From: Coccinella septempunctata
Lineage: Eukaryota; Arthropoda; Insecta; Coleoptera; Coccinellidae
Assembly (NCBI RefSeq): GCF_907165205.1
Contig: NC_058196.1
Coordinates: forward strand, 24,718,501-24,782,500
Length of the DNA: 64,000 nucleotides
Reading direction: 5' to 3'
Both the position numbers and the translations under genes were made by a program. This document shows, one piece after another, positions 48,301 to 56,262 of this stretch. Numbering within the stretch: position 1 is the stretch's first letter; every line of letters starts with the position of its first letter. The notes under the pieces were generated by a model. It was not told where the DNA came from. It worked only from the letters and a program-made list of their open reading frames with translations, and made no database searches.

Positions 48301-51300
48301 AAAGAAGGAAAATAATTGACTGCTTCACGAATTTTTTCATTAAATTTCAGACTGAATACGACGATATATGGAAAAATTCTTAGCCTACTATAGAACCAAA
48401 CAAAATGTCAATGTCAAAATATTTTATTACTCAACATATTCTCATCTTGATTGGATACATTAATTACAGCGAACCTGCAACGTCTCTAGACCTTTCAAAA
48501 AAAATGTTTCTTTCTGCTTTGCAAACCAGATCTCCACAGCTTTCATTACCTCCTCGTTGGAAGAAAATTTACGACCTTTCAAACTTTTTTTCAGTTGAGG
48601 AAATAGATGATAGTCGGATGAAGCCAAATCTGGTGAAAGAGGGGGGTGTTCTAGTAATTCAAACCCTAAATCACGATATTTTTGCATGGCAACATTAGAA
48701 TTGCGTGCAGGGGCGTTGTCCTGCAATAACAAAACACTTTTGGATAGCTTTCCGCGTCTTTTCTCTTCAATTTTTTTCCGTAGAGTGGTCTGTAATGTCG
48801 AATAATAATCTCCGGTTATTGTTCTACCCCTATCCAAAAAATCAATCATGAATACTTCATGGCAATCCCAAAAAACTGAAGCAAGAACTTTTTCAGCAGA
48901 TTTTTTGACACGAAACTCCTTAGGTCTTGGAGGACCAGAGTGTCGCCATTTCATCGATTAAAGATTCGTCAAGACCGAACGGTCGATGAAATTCCGAGAT
49001 TTATCACTATAGAAGAGTTGCTCTTTTAGAATATGCATTACATTTGAATCTGCGATGGTTTTTTTGGGAGATGCGCGTGTTGAAAGTTGACCTTCGAAAA
49101 TTTCCAAAAAGATGGCCACTTCTGAAACCTAGACTAGTTTTTTATACTTGCCAACCTTTCTTTTCGAAAGAAGTTATTGAACACATTTTTATTTCTTTAG
49201 AACATGGTTTCTAACAGTTGGAGAGAGGTGACCCATTTCTGGTACATGGGCTGGCCAGAAAAAGGAGTTCCAACCGAAGCCAATTCCATAATAGCTTTTC
49301 TGATCGAAGCTAGGAGCTTCATGAAAACCGTAACAATCGACAAGGTGAGCCTTGACAAGCGGACGTGTAACAAAGTTGGTCAAAATCAAAACTTTTTCCA
49401 GAAACAAACTATCAGGAACGGTGACATGAACGGAACTGCTGATGTGAACCCTGTGGTAGTCCACTGCAGTCCTGGAACAGGAAGAACTGGTGCTGTTATA
49501 ACTTGTGATATCGCTATAAGAGAATTCGAACAAACACGTCAAGTGGACATTCCGAAGATAGTTTATAAGATCAGGAGAGATAGGGCTGGCGCAGTGCAAA
49601 CTAAGGAACAGTATGCGTTTATTTATAAGGTAAGGGTCCGATGGATCTATTGAATTGAAGAACCAATACTTTTGGTAGGAATAAAAACGCTTTAAATTCA
49701 ATATTTCAACATTCGCCATTCAAATCAAAACTGTAAAAAACGAAAATGGAACATACTTTAATATCATAAAACTTCGTCCAATCAAAATTAACTGAATCCA
49801 AGGGCTTATTTGACAATTGGGAGTCTCATCAGAAGGGACCATTCCTTGCAGTTTTAGTTCGGACGTCCTGCTTATGGAAAAACCATCCGTAGGCTTACAA
49901 ATTATGTACCTACTACTGAAATACTTGTACGTACTCGAGCGTTTCAGATTTTCACGCAGCTGGTTAATCTTGGTGTTGTAGACGTGTTGACCCATTAATC
50001 TGACACTAATCAGGGGGGGGGGTTTTCTTAATCTCACACTTTTAAGATGATGAAAATGCATTTTTTTTGGAATATCTACTTGCCTATACCTCTAATCGTT
50101 TTTGTATTCAGTATGAAAGTTGTAGATAATAAAATTCTATACAACTTCCGTCTGAAGCAATTTTGCCTACTCTTAATCGTTTTAGAGTTAGAGGGCGATA
50201 AGGGCGACTAGCAACTACACATACGAAAGTGCTAGGAGCTTAGCCACATATGCGAAAGGCCAAGGTCAATGTAGAAACCCAGTCTAATGTACATTAGTCG
50301 CCATATATCTCAAAAACGTTTGAACGTAGAAAAAATTGCTTGAGACAAAATTTGTAGGAAATGTTATGCTCTACAACTTTTATGATGAATACGAAAGAGA
50401 TTTGAAGCCCAGGGGAGGAGATAATTCAAAAAAAACTGATTTTTGTGACCTTTATGGCTAAGTTTTATTGTTTGGAAATGCTGAAACTGTCAAATTATAT
50501 TTTTCAGTTATTCTTGTATCATTAGCTTCAAAATAAAAAAAAAACGCCAACGCCCTCGAGAATGTACACGTGACGTTTTTTTTTGCAACTTTGGCGCCCT
50601 CCCACACTATTTCGTCACGCTTGAATTGTCAGATTAAGAAAATATATACTTTTCAACATGTAATTAACCACATATATCTTAATCTGACACGCTCAAGTAT
50701 ATGCAATGATCTTTTTTTGTAACTATTCTGACAGGCTGTCCTAGACAATTCCTCCTATATATAGGTTTAATTTTCCATAGAGGTACTCTACAGGGTAGAG
50801 TAAATCCCGAATTTTTCCCTCTTCGGCTCCCCAACTACTGCTTGATGGAAGTTCATTCTTCACTTACTGTAGTTTTATCAGTTTATTACAAAAATTTTAT
50901 TGCTTGGACATCAACTTTATTTGTGAAATATAAATTTTGTGGAACAATAATAGGATAACGCAATTCAATTGGACCAATTGGATTTGGGTTCGTTCTCATT
51001 GATTCATAATTTTAAATGCTGAAATTTATCGACATCAGTCTAGAAATTACCGATTAGAACCTGCTCAGCATCCAACAAAACCCAACAAATTTATTGGTCA
51101 CTTGACGTAGATATCGCTTCAACCAGAAATGATTTAAAATTCTTACTCCGAACCGAACCAATGTAGATATCTCTGAACATCGCAAATTGATTTTAATTGA
51201 TCACGTGGTCTTTCTAGCCGAAGAAGACGATGTATTAATTAATTCTCTTTCTTATTTTCAGGTAATCGACTTGTATGCAACAAAACTAGCTGGTGGTAAT

Positions 51301-51315
51301 CTGGAATCGATATAG
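39355..51315 (+). CDS. Receptor-type tyrosine-protein phosphatase, mucin-like ectodomain (9 coding exons)
   Basis: Predicted coding exons: 39355-39382, 42613-45080, 46510-46677, 47097-47336, 47709-47846, 47906-48034, 49201-49344, 49402-49629 and 51262-51315. All junctions are GT-AG. The first is phase 1 and all others phase 0, giving 1198 aa. Residues 1-21 form a signal peptide, about 22-810 a Ser/Thr/Glu-rich ectodomain, about 811-835 a membrane span, and about 890-1190 one PTP domain. Motifs are KNRY (934), DYINANF, FWRMIWE, WPEKGVP (1075), HCSPGTGRTG (Cys 1127, Arg 1133) and QTKEQYAF. The role should be dephosphorylation of phosphotyrosine proteins at the cell surface. The general acid is Glu, not Asp, so catalysis may be weak. 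No Ig or fibronectin repeats and no second PTP domain are present. It may correspond to the poorly studied insect gene CG42327, but that is from memory. The family call is secure; the exact orthology is not. Confidence 0.93.
39509..39918. repeat. Palindrome centred on a miniature element
   Basis: The left arm 39509-39640 (132 bp) and right arm 39778-39918 (141 bp) are reverse complements. They appear identical apart from a 9-bp indel near the inner end (TTTAATATTATA against TTTAATAGATTTAATATTATA). The 137-bp miniature element at 39641-39777 sits exactly between them. The arms start GCAGTCACTTTTATGTGGG and end with the reverse complement. Lies in the first coding intron of the phosphatase gene. 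Confidence 0.9.
39641..39777. mobile_element. 137-bp miniature inverted-repeat element, copy A
   Basis: Starts AGGCTTGTTCGTAGAGTGG and ends CCACTCTACGAACAAGCCT. The inverted repeats run about 55 bp and flank a short unique centre (GATTTTCGCTACCC). The ends lack transposase, and the palindromic flanks hide any target-site duplication. Superfamily unknown. Confidence 0.85.
39919..40031. mobile_element. Miniature element, copy B, lacking its first 25 bp
   Basis: Same sequence and same orientation as copy A from GTTGTGAACTG onward, through GATTTTCGCTACCC to CTGCGAACAAACCT, with a few substitutions. The outer left 25 bp are missing and the copy abuts the end of the right palindrome arm. Confidence 0.8.
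40802..40850 (-). other. Hammerhead-ribozyme-like motif, second preserved copy
   Basis: On the minus strand: AACCAC, CTGAAGA, T, stem GCTAT / ATAGC with TGTGTT loop, GAAA, ACACGTGT, C, then ATGGTT. AACCA pairs with TGGTT as stem I, with one C-A mismatch next to the core. Against the copy at 29333 the loop differs but the stem is unchanged. Lies in the first coding intron of the phosphatase gene. Confidence 0.35.
42160..42183. repeat. Perfect 11-bp-arm hairpin
   Basis: AGTGACTCTAT, TG, ATAGAGTCACT. Located in the intron about 430 bp before the giant exon. Confidence 0.7.
42613..45080 (+). CDS. Phosphatase exon 2: giant ectodomain and membrane exon
   Basis: A single 2468-bp exon between acceptor TTTTTCCAG and donor TTG|GTGAGT. 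After the end of the signal peptide it encodes about 790 extracellular residues dominated by Thr, Ser, Glu and Pro. Repeats such as TTT, ETTT and TSIPE are densest at residues about 500-760, with many potential O-glycosylation sites and scattered N-x-S/T sites. The end is GSGTVVAVIISCVGG followed by ICLIALACLL, the membrane span. No Ig, fibronectin or cadherin-like repeat is seen, and cysteines are nearly absent outside the membrane segment. The architecture is a stiff glycosylated stalk. If intron 2 were retained, a stop would follow after VSHSF. Confidence 0.92.
45433..45467. repeat. Perfect 15-bp-arm hairpin in phosphatase intron 2
   Basis: CCCTTGATTTTAAAT, a five-G loop, then ATTTAAAATCAAGGG. 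About 350 bp after the donor of the giant exon. The G-rich loop and long AT stem are unusual. Confidence 0.75.
45642..45782 (-). pseudogene. Relic of transposase N-terminal helix-turn-helix
   Basis: The minus-strand frame reads VVLYNERHPGKNVNAAWQ, then AAKFFDATGSVGNKKR. This resembles the helix-turn-helix and xTGSVxxKxR linker of IS630/Tc1/mariner-type transposases. No catalytic domain follows within the intron (45081-46509). A truncated, non-functional insertion in the antisense direction to the host gene. Confidence 0.5.
46510..46677 (+). CDS. Phosphatase exon 3: juxtamembrane segment
   Basis: Begins IVM to complete the membrane span, then the basic stop-transfer stretch RNRQNRFNYGQR. It continues with a Ser/Tyr-containing linker (VSLDDYSVDNVSVFN) and ends YGNPAFEDP. 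Acceptor TTTTTTCAG, donor CCA|GTAAGT, 56 codons, phase 0 at both ends. The NPAFEDP motif resembles short tyrosine-associated sorting or adaptor motifs, which is speculative. Confidence 0.88.
47097..47336 (+). CDS. Phosphatase exon 4: start of PTP domain
   Basis: 80 codons from VCLSHPLNFPAI to YINANFVA. Contains KNRYANVIPLP, the phosphotyrosine-recognition loop, and DYINANF, both canonical for class I PTPs. Acceptor TTTGTTCTAG, donor GCG|GTGAGA. Confidence 0.93.
47709..47846 (+). CDS. Phosphatase exon 5: PTP core
   Basis: 46 codons: GPKNTRKYYIACQAP, then NTVDDFWRMIWEQ, then VILMLTHLFENGI. These match the YIATQGP, DFWRMVWE and IVMLT motifs of the PTP fold, with QGP changed to QAP. Acceptor TTCATTCTAG, donor ATT|GTGAGT. 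Confidence 0.93.
47906..48034 (+). CDS. Phosphatase exon 6: PTP core
   Basis: 43 codons, EKCFDYLPPSE to IISSIQLK. EKC..Y.P corresponds to the conserved EKCxxYWP motif, with Trp replaced by Leu. Acceptor GGTTTCAG, donor AAG|GTATGT. The next intron (48035-49200) carries a mariner relic on the opposite strand. Confidence 0.92.
48427..48954 (-). pseudogene. Mariner (DD34D) transposase fragment in phosphatase intron 6
   Basis: The open part (48460-48954, 164 codons) contains VFWDCHEVFMIDFLDRG (first Asp), LLQDNAPARN (second Asp) and HPPLSPDLASSDYHLFP (third Asp, 34 residues after the second). Beyond the stop at 48460 the same frame continues to a CIQ..EYVE-like mariner C-terminus with a second internal stop before the true end at 48427. 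The N-terminal DNA-binding part is missing. The 5' side ends abruptly against the GACCGAACGG repeat. It cannot encode an active enzyme. Confidence 0.88.
48965..49120 (+). repeat. Interspersed repeat, GACCGAACGG family, copy 3
   Basis: GTCAAGACCGAACGGTCGAT, GAAATTCCGAGATTTATCAC, AGAAGAGTTGCTCTTTTAGA, then CATTACATTTGAATCTGCGA and TTTCCAAAAAGATGGCCA. Same block order as copy 2. Abuts the mariner fragment and ends about 80 bp before phosphatase exon 7. Confidence 0.6.
49201..49344 (+). CDS. Phosphatase exon 7: WPD-loop exon with Glu substitution
   Basis: 48 codons containing HFWYMGWPEKGVP. In active PTPs this loop is WPDxGVP and its Asp is the general acid. Here it is Glu at residue 1077. Acceptor ATTTCTTTAG, donor AAG|GTGAGC. 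Confidence 0.93.
49345..49401 (+). other. 57-bp stop-free intron, a multiple of three
   Basis: Bounded by GTGAGC and CTTTTTCCAG. Its length is divisible by three, both flanking exons are phase 0, and it has no stop codon in frame. Retention would add 19 residues between the WPE loop and the catalytic-cysteine strand. Both the spliced and retained readings stay open. The clean PTP alignment supports splicing as the normal form. Confidence 0.8.
49402..49629 (+). CDS. Phosphatase exon 8: catalytic P-loop
   Basis: 76 codons with NPVVVHCSPGTGRTGAVI, the HC(X5)R signature with nucleophile Cys 1127 and Arg 1133 intact, but Pro-Gly-Thr-Gly instead of the usual Ala-Gly-x-Gly. The Q-loop QTKEQYAFIYK with catalytic Gln is present. 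Donor AAG|GTAAGG. Confidence 0.94.
49965..50830. repeat. Interspersed repeat with inverted counterpart at 56.3-57.4 kb (copy 1)
   Basis: Lies in the last phosphatase intron. Blocks include GTTGTAGACGTGTTGACCCA, AGGGCGATAAGGGCGA, ACCCAGTCTAATGTACATTA, CAGGGGAGGAGATAATTC, CTTAATCTGACACGCTCAAG, and GTAAATCCCGAATTTTTCCC followed by TCGGCTCCCCAACTA. The central blocks are in opposite orientation to the copy at 56.3 kb, while the final CTCCCCAACTA part is in the same orientation, so an internal inversion separates the copies. No coding capacity. Confidence 0.6.
51262..51315 (+). CDS. Phosphatase exon 9: C-terminus and stop
   Basis: After acceptor CTTATTTTCAG the frame reads VIDLYATKLAGGNLESI and ends at TAG. 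The short tail excludes a second phosphatase domain. Phase 0 matches the end of exon 8. Confidence 0.88.
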   Translation, partial: VIDLYATKLAGGNLESI

Positions 51316-51680
51316 GAACGATTTTGAGAGGACCACCCGTCATGGAATTTTTGTGATATTAGTATCTTTGGATGTTTCGACTGAGAAACTTAGGGAAAGA
51401 AAAAACTAAGATTTAATTTTATGACCAAAAAAAAGTATTATGGTTAATCTGCAATATTATATCCATCCTTGGAATTCCGTTCAATTAGGTAAAATAAGAC
51501 TATTTTATACTTTTCTCATTTTATGTTACCCCATTTCAGTGACCTATCTACCTATAAAATTTGTATATAGTTGTAAAACTTTTTTATGTATATAAAGGTG
51601 TATTCTTGAAAAATTACTAGTTGTGTATTATGTTTTATCTCAAAGGTCTCATTTCATCGTTGTTTTTTTTTTATTCGGTG

Positions 51681-51713
51681 AATAAATTTATTTTAAATCA
51701 AACAATGAATAAA
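51681..51713 (+). terminator. Polyadenylation signals of the phosphatase gene
   Basis: AATAAA hexamers occur at 51681-51686 and 51708-51713, about 370-400 bp after the stop codon in AT-rich sequence. They are plausible 3' end signals. The exact cleavage site cannot be fixed from sequence. Confidence 0.5.
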
Positions 51714-51779
51714 TATTTTGAGTATCGTCTGAAGAAATTTCATTTCCTACCTAGACTGAACTGAATTGACTCATCCTCA

Positions 51780-52520
51780 TCTAAATACACTTTTGTTGTT
51801 CTGAACAATGCCAAAAAAGGCATCGATGACGATGATAGTGACAATATCAAGAAAAAAATTGATCGAACATTAAGGAATTTGAGTTTAATACACAAATAAA
51901 TAAAATAAAATTCCATTCTCTCCCAAGTTCACTGCCATGGCATCTTACCAAGTATTACAGATGGAAATGTTTGCCAACAGAAAGGTTAATGTACTACTGA
52001 ATCTTCAATTACTCTCCCTGAAATTGTTCTGGAATATTTTCATGAGCTGTATTAACAGAATTTCAGCTATTGGCGCCTCAATAGTAACTTCCTGGTATTC
52101 CTCCAATATTTGTTATTTCGAGATCACTGATTCAGTATCCCTTCTGACAGGTAAATGAAAAACATTTCGGATTCAATGCGTAGAAAGTAGGCAATTAATG
52201 AAATCTTGGAATATCAGAAATTTGAGCTACCTGCAGAATTTCTCTCTGAGCAAAAGGATCTCTTCATTAAATATTTTGTTTCTGATCGAATCCTCGATTG
52301 AAATCGAGGATTACCTACTGGCGGAAACTTCTGAGCTGCTTGAAATATCTAGCACAGTTTCTTTCAGCTGCGCCACTAGAAGATTGAAAGTGATCAATAA
52401 AACGAAATCTATCAATATTTGAGCTATAAACATAATCATCAAATATCAATTTGAAGATGGCTGATTTGAGTGAAACTATAAAGATATATCCACAGGAAAT
52501 GCGATTCAATATTTTATGCG
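51780..52520 (-). other. Coding-like but broken minus-strand blocks, unrecognised
   Basis: On the minus strand one reading frame shows protein-like pieces: VAQLKETVLDISSSSEVSAS (near 52360), SIRNKIFNEEILLLREKF (near 52260), ILEEYQEVTIEAPIAEILLI and LMKIFQNNFRES (near 52070-52010). They are separated by stop codons. They could be exons of a small gene, a decayed pseudogene or chance. I recognise no family. Confidence 0.2.
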
Positions 52521-52659
52521 ATGCTTTATGGTAGGGTGGTGAAATAAAAATAATAGAACAGCATCTTGAGGCGAAAAACTAGGAAGCCAGCCTCATTTCA
52601 GTCTCAAAAAAATAGCATAAAATATGAATAGTTGCAATAAAAGTTAAGGGGTGGTTTCT

Positions 52660-53050
52660 GATAAATTTTTTTTGAGTCTTTTCTGCTTAGATACTACTCC
52701 CCAAAGGTGTTATCTGAAAAACAGTTTTCAATATTTTCCTTAGAAAATTGACAGGAACGTAACTGAGTAGACTCTATGGAAGCCGAAAGCAATAAAATGA
52801 AATTTTGTCGCGTTCCTCTATGATGTCTGCATCATATCCATCAAAATGGAAGGAGATTAATTTTTTTGCTCTAGATTATTTAAAAAAAAAGCATTGCCAC
52901 AAACAGAGGCAACCAGTGGATATGGAAACCCATACTATTGTCTGGCCAGCAAGATTACCAGATCTCAATCGTTTGGATTTTTGCGTATGGGGATATGTTA
53001 AAAAGAATACGAGCATCTTCTTTGGTTCTAAAAGCCACCAACCGAACCGA
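52660..53050 (+). pseudogene. IS630/Tc1-type transposase relic
   Basis: The plus-strand frame contains TIVWPARLPDLNRLDFCVWG followed by YVKKNT, which matches the third catalytic region (WPARSPDLxPLDFxLWGxLK) of IS630/mariner-like transposases. The rest of the enzyme is missing. The preceding sequence resembles the interior of the small element at 35647-36037. Confidence 0.65.
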
Positions 53051-53640
53051 TCCCTCCATTTTTGCATGATGAAACACAAAACCTATAATAATTATTTAGT
53101 TGGAAAAGCCGCGTAACCTAAATGCTTCTAACGGAAAATTCTCCGATCGAATATAGGTAAACGAGGAGCAGGTTAAAAATTCAATCAGGATAATGTGATA
53201 GGTGCGGCTTCACTGTATCGAAATTCACAGTAAAGACTGAACCTGTTGCACCGTGTATCGATTACGTAAATCGAATGTGGATGCCCGCTTCCATATACCT
53301 ACAAGATTCGATACTGGCTAAGGGGAATCACAACCAAGATCGTCCTCCCATGAATCATGGAATTTATGGTTGTATGCAGCGTTTGGGAAGTGATGAAGAG
53401 GATTAGATGTTATGCAGGATTACCAGAATTTGAATTAATTATGGTACCCATTTCTACCATGAAGCATAAAGTTCATTTGAATATTATTACAAATATTTTG
53501 GATGTCTATCAATCTCAGCACTATTCAGAAGTAGTAGTGGACAATTTTGGTCCACCTTAATGAAATTATACTTTTGAAACACGAATATATCCTTCTTCAA
53601 ACTTGAGCTTCTCGAAAACGGTTGTTTTTTGGATGATATA

Positions 53641-54172
53641 CAGGGTGGGTCATTGAATCGTACGAATATTTTAACAGTAGATTCCTGAGGTCCAAAGAAA
53701 CACTTTTTTTCCATACCATTTTTTCCGATTCAGCCCTGATAAAAAGATATAGCCACTTTAAGTGAGCTATGCCACTCCTGGGGAAACAAAATTCTCTTCA
53801 GAATAAGTACCTAAATCTATGATACTACAATCTGTGGATCTTTCAAACAGAGTAGCATTCAGCCAAAGTACCCAATTTTTGAATAGTTGGGTTCTTTGGT
53901 ATTTTTATGGTACGTACCTAATGGTCATAATGAGAAAACTGGAAGACGGGGATGATATCTTGTGTTCTTAAAAGATTTATCAAATAAATGAAGAATTGTA
54001 TTTCGAAATTCATTTCATTCGATAAGACAGTTTGTGAGAAAGAACTGAAAATAACATTTTTTATGCTTTTTCGGAAAAAAATCGGAAAAAATGGTATAGG
54101 AAGAAAGTGTTTCTTTTGGCCTCAAGATTCTACTGCTAAAATTTTCTTTCGAGTCAAAGACTCATTCTGTAG
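53641..54172. mobile_element. Miniature long-TIR element (GTGAGTC family), copy 6
   Basis: The left end is CAGGGTGGGTCATTGAATCG. The right end is TCGAGTCAAAGACTCATTCTG followed by TA. Long inverted repeats include AACAGTAGATTCCTGAGGTC / GGCCTCAAGATTCTACTG and AAACACTTTTTTTCC / GGAAGAAAGTGTTTC. The interior carries GAGCTATGCCACTCCTGG. TA flanks both ends. Non-coding. Confidence 0.75.
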
Positions 54173-54199
54173 ATCAAATTTCACTACACCAAGCACCAA

Positions 54200-56260
54200 T
54201 TGAAGTGGGACAGCGAAAATAATCACTAAGTTTGACTACATAACTTCATCACTACTAGTTTGGTTATTCTGTCTGAACTGTTCTGACTGTTGGTGTTTAT
54301 TGTCCCACTTTATTGGCAACTTAGTTTATTTCCAGTAGCTGAGATTCCTTGTGGATAAATTTCACCGAAATATTCTGAACCAATGTGAAATGAACCTATG
54401 CAAAGTGAATTATTTTCTTTCGTTATTGGGTTATATTCTTCTGTTCGAATCCTCCCAGTCAAAAGCAAGATATGGCTAATATTCATTTAAGTACTGGAGG
54501 CATTTCTTACGACAAGGGTGATCCTCCACCAAGATCAGCAGAAGATTTTTGACGCAGAGATGATATTCCTCCCAGTGCAGTTGAAGGACAAGTTATGTAC
54601 CTATGATTATTTATTTTTTTCTTCAGTCATCATCAAGTCGTCGAATAAGTTTTGATGAAAGCTTTATTATTCACTTTGTTTCCTCGTTTTCTGCTCTGTT
54701 TCTTTGTTTCAGATATTATTTCGAAATGAAAAGAGGATAAAGAAATTTTTATATCAATGGAAAAGAAGCCCTTCAGTATTAAAAGCTTATTCTGTGAAAA
54801 AATTTGTCATCACTACACTACTCACGGGGAGACAGGGTTTTTTTACTGAGGTTTTTCCCTAAGCTCTTGTATCATACTCCAAATTGTATATTACCCCGTT
54901 ACACAAACCTTTGCTAAAACTCATACATATGCTATATTGTTTGATAACTAAAAATGTATTGCTGACATTCGAAAGAATATTGACTAATTGCTTCAAGGAA
55001 TGGAATAATACAAAACAATTTTAACATCCCTACTGTCGCTTCCTGTCTTTCAGTTGCCTTGAATGAATCCACAAAAAATTCTGTAATTTCGAAGAAAAAC
55101 TCCAAATATTAATCTACGTATTAAAAAGCGATTATACTAATCCTCCTGTATTCAGTTATTAACATCGCTTAAAATCTCATTTATGATGTCAACGATATAA
55201 TCTTTGGATAAAGGAGGATCCACATTTTTGCGGATTAAATTCTTATATTTGTTCCACGTAAAGTTGTAATTGGTTTAAACTGGAAAATTTAGTATATAAG
55301 AGGAAAAATTATTCAGTATAATCGGAAAACATGAAGGTGCATTGAAAAGAGAATCATCCACAGAGAGTTGAATCCATGAATCATTGCCACAGAATTTTGC
55401 ATGGGATTTTAACTATTAAAATGCTCCTGAATTGATCATCAATCAATCAGAGGCTCTCCGAAAGTTTGTCGCACGAATTCTTCGCAGAAAAACGATCGAA
55501 AATTAGAACAATTTTACAGCGGGAATGAGTAATAGATTTTCATGCTAATAAACCGCGCAATGTATTCACATGATAACTCATGGGAATATTAATTGGACTG
55601 CATCCAATAATTATTATGAATGAGATACGAACCGCTATGTTTTGGTTCTGAGTCGGAATCAATTGGCCAACTCCGAAAGCGGTTTCACGAGCAGTTTTGT
55701 TTTATTCTTGCCGGGATGAAGTCAGCGTCTTGATGGATTCCAGTAAGTGATGGAAATTGATGAATTCGAGAAACAAAACAAAACCGGAATTCGAAATATT
55801 CGAACCTTCGCATCGCAAAAGAAACAATATGTCGAAACATTAAAACTCCTTCAGCCTATTTACATACAACGTAATTTTCAATTTCAGAAAATAGAACAAC
55901 CAATTTTCTGGTTGCTAAGAAAAAAATTAAACATTGCTTTTCACGTGCCGTCTATCTGCCCTACCTGTTCCAAGACAAAACTACTTGAAATAGTAGAGGG
56001 CAGTGGCTAGGGGTAGGCAGGGTAAACGATTGCCTAGGTTGCCAGGTTTTGAGGGGAAATTTTTGTCAGCTTTTTCAGCCAAAACATTCGCAGGTGTAGC
56101 AATTCGATGCACATACCGAATAAGTATGCAATTCAGTAAGGAACTGGAAGATTACAGGCAGATATCAAGGGTGCAGCATTCTACTTATGACTATTCCAGT
56201 AATCCCCTGAATTCTGCCCTTTCCTCAGGTAGAAAATCTGTTGAATACTTGTAAATTTAA
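54200..56260. other. Non-coding stretch between genes
   Basis: AT-rich, no frame over 90 codons. The frame at 55747-56010 (87 codons) has no recognisable motif. I see no exon, tRNA or repeat here that I can support. Confidence 0.4.
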
Positions 56261-56262
56261 TA

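Noticed and set aside
49204..49653. Single uninterrupted 149-codon exon covering the WPE loop and the P-loop
   Set aside because: A good donor and acceptor split it at 49345-49401, and the PTP alignment is clean only when the 57 bp are removed; kept as a possible retained-intron isoform instead.
49189..49719. 176-codon minus-strand open frame over phosphatase exons 7 and 8
   Set aside because: Antisense to a verified PTP domain; no domain of its own.
54430..54460. tRNA-like B box (GTTCGAATCC)
   Set aside because: No matching A box, anticodon arm or acceptor stem could be drawn around it.
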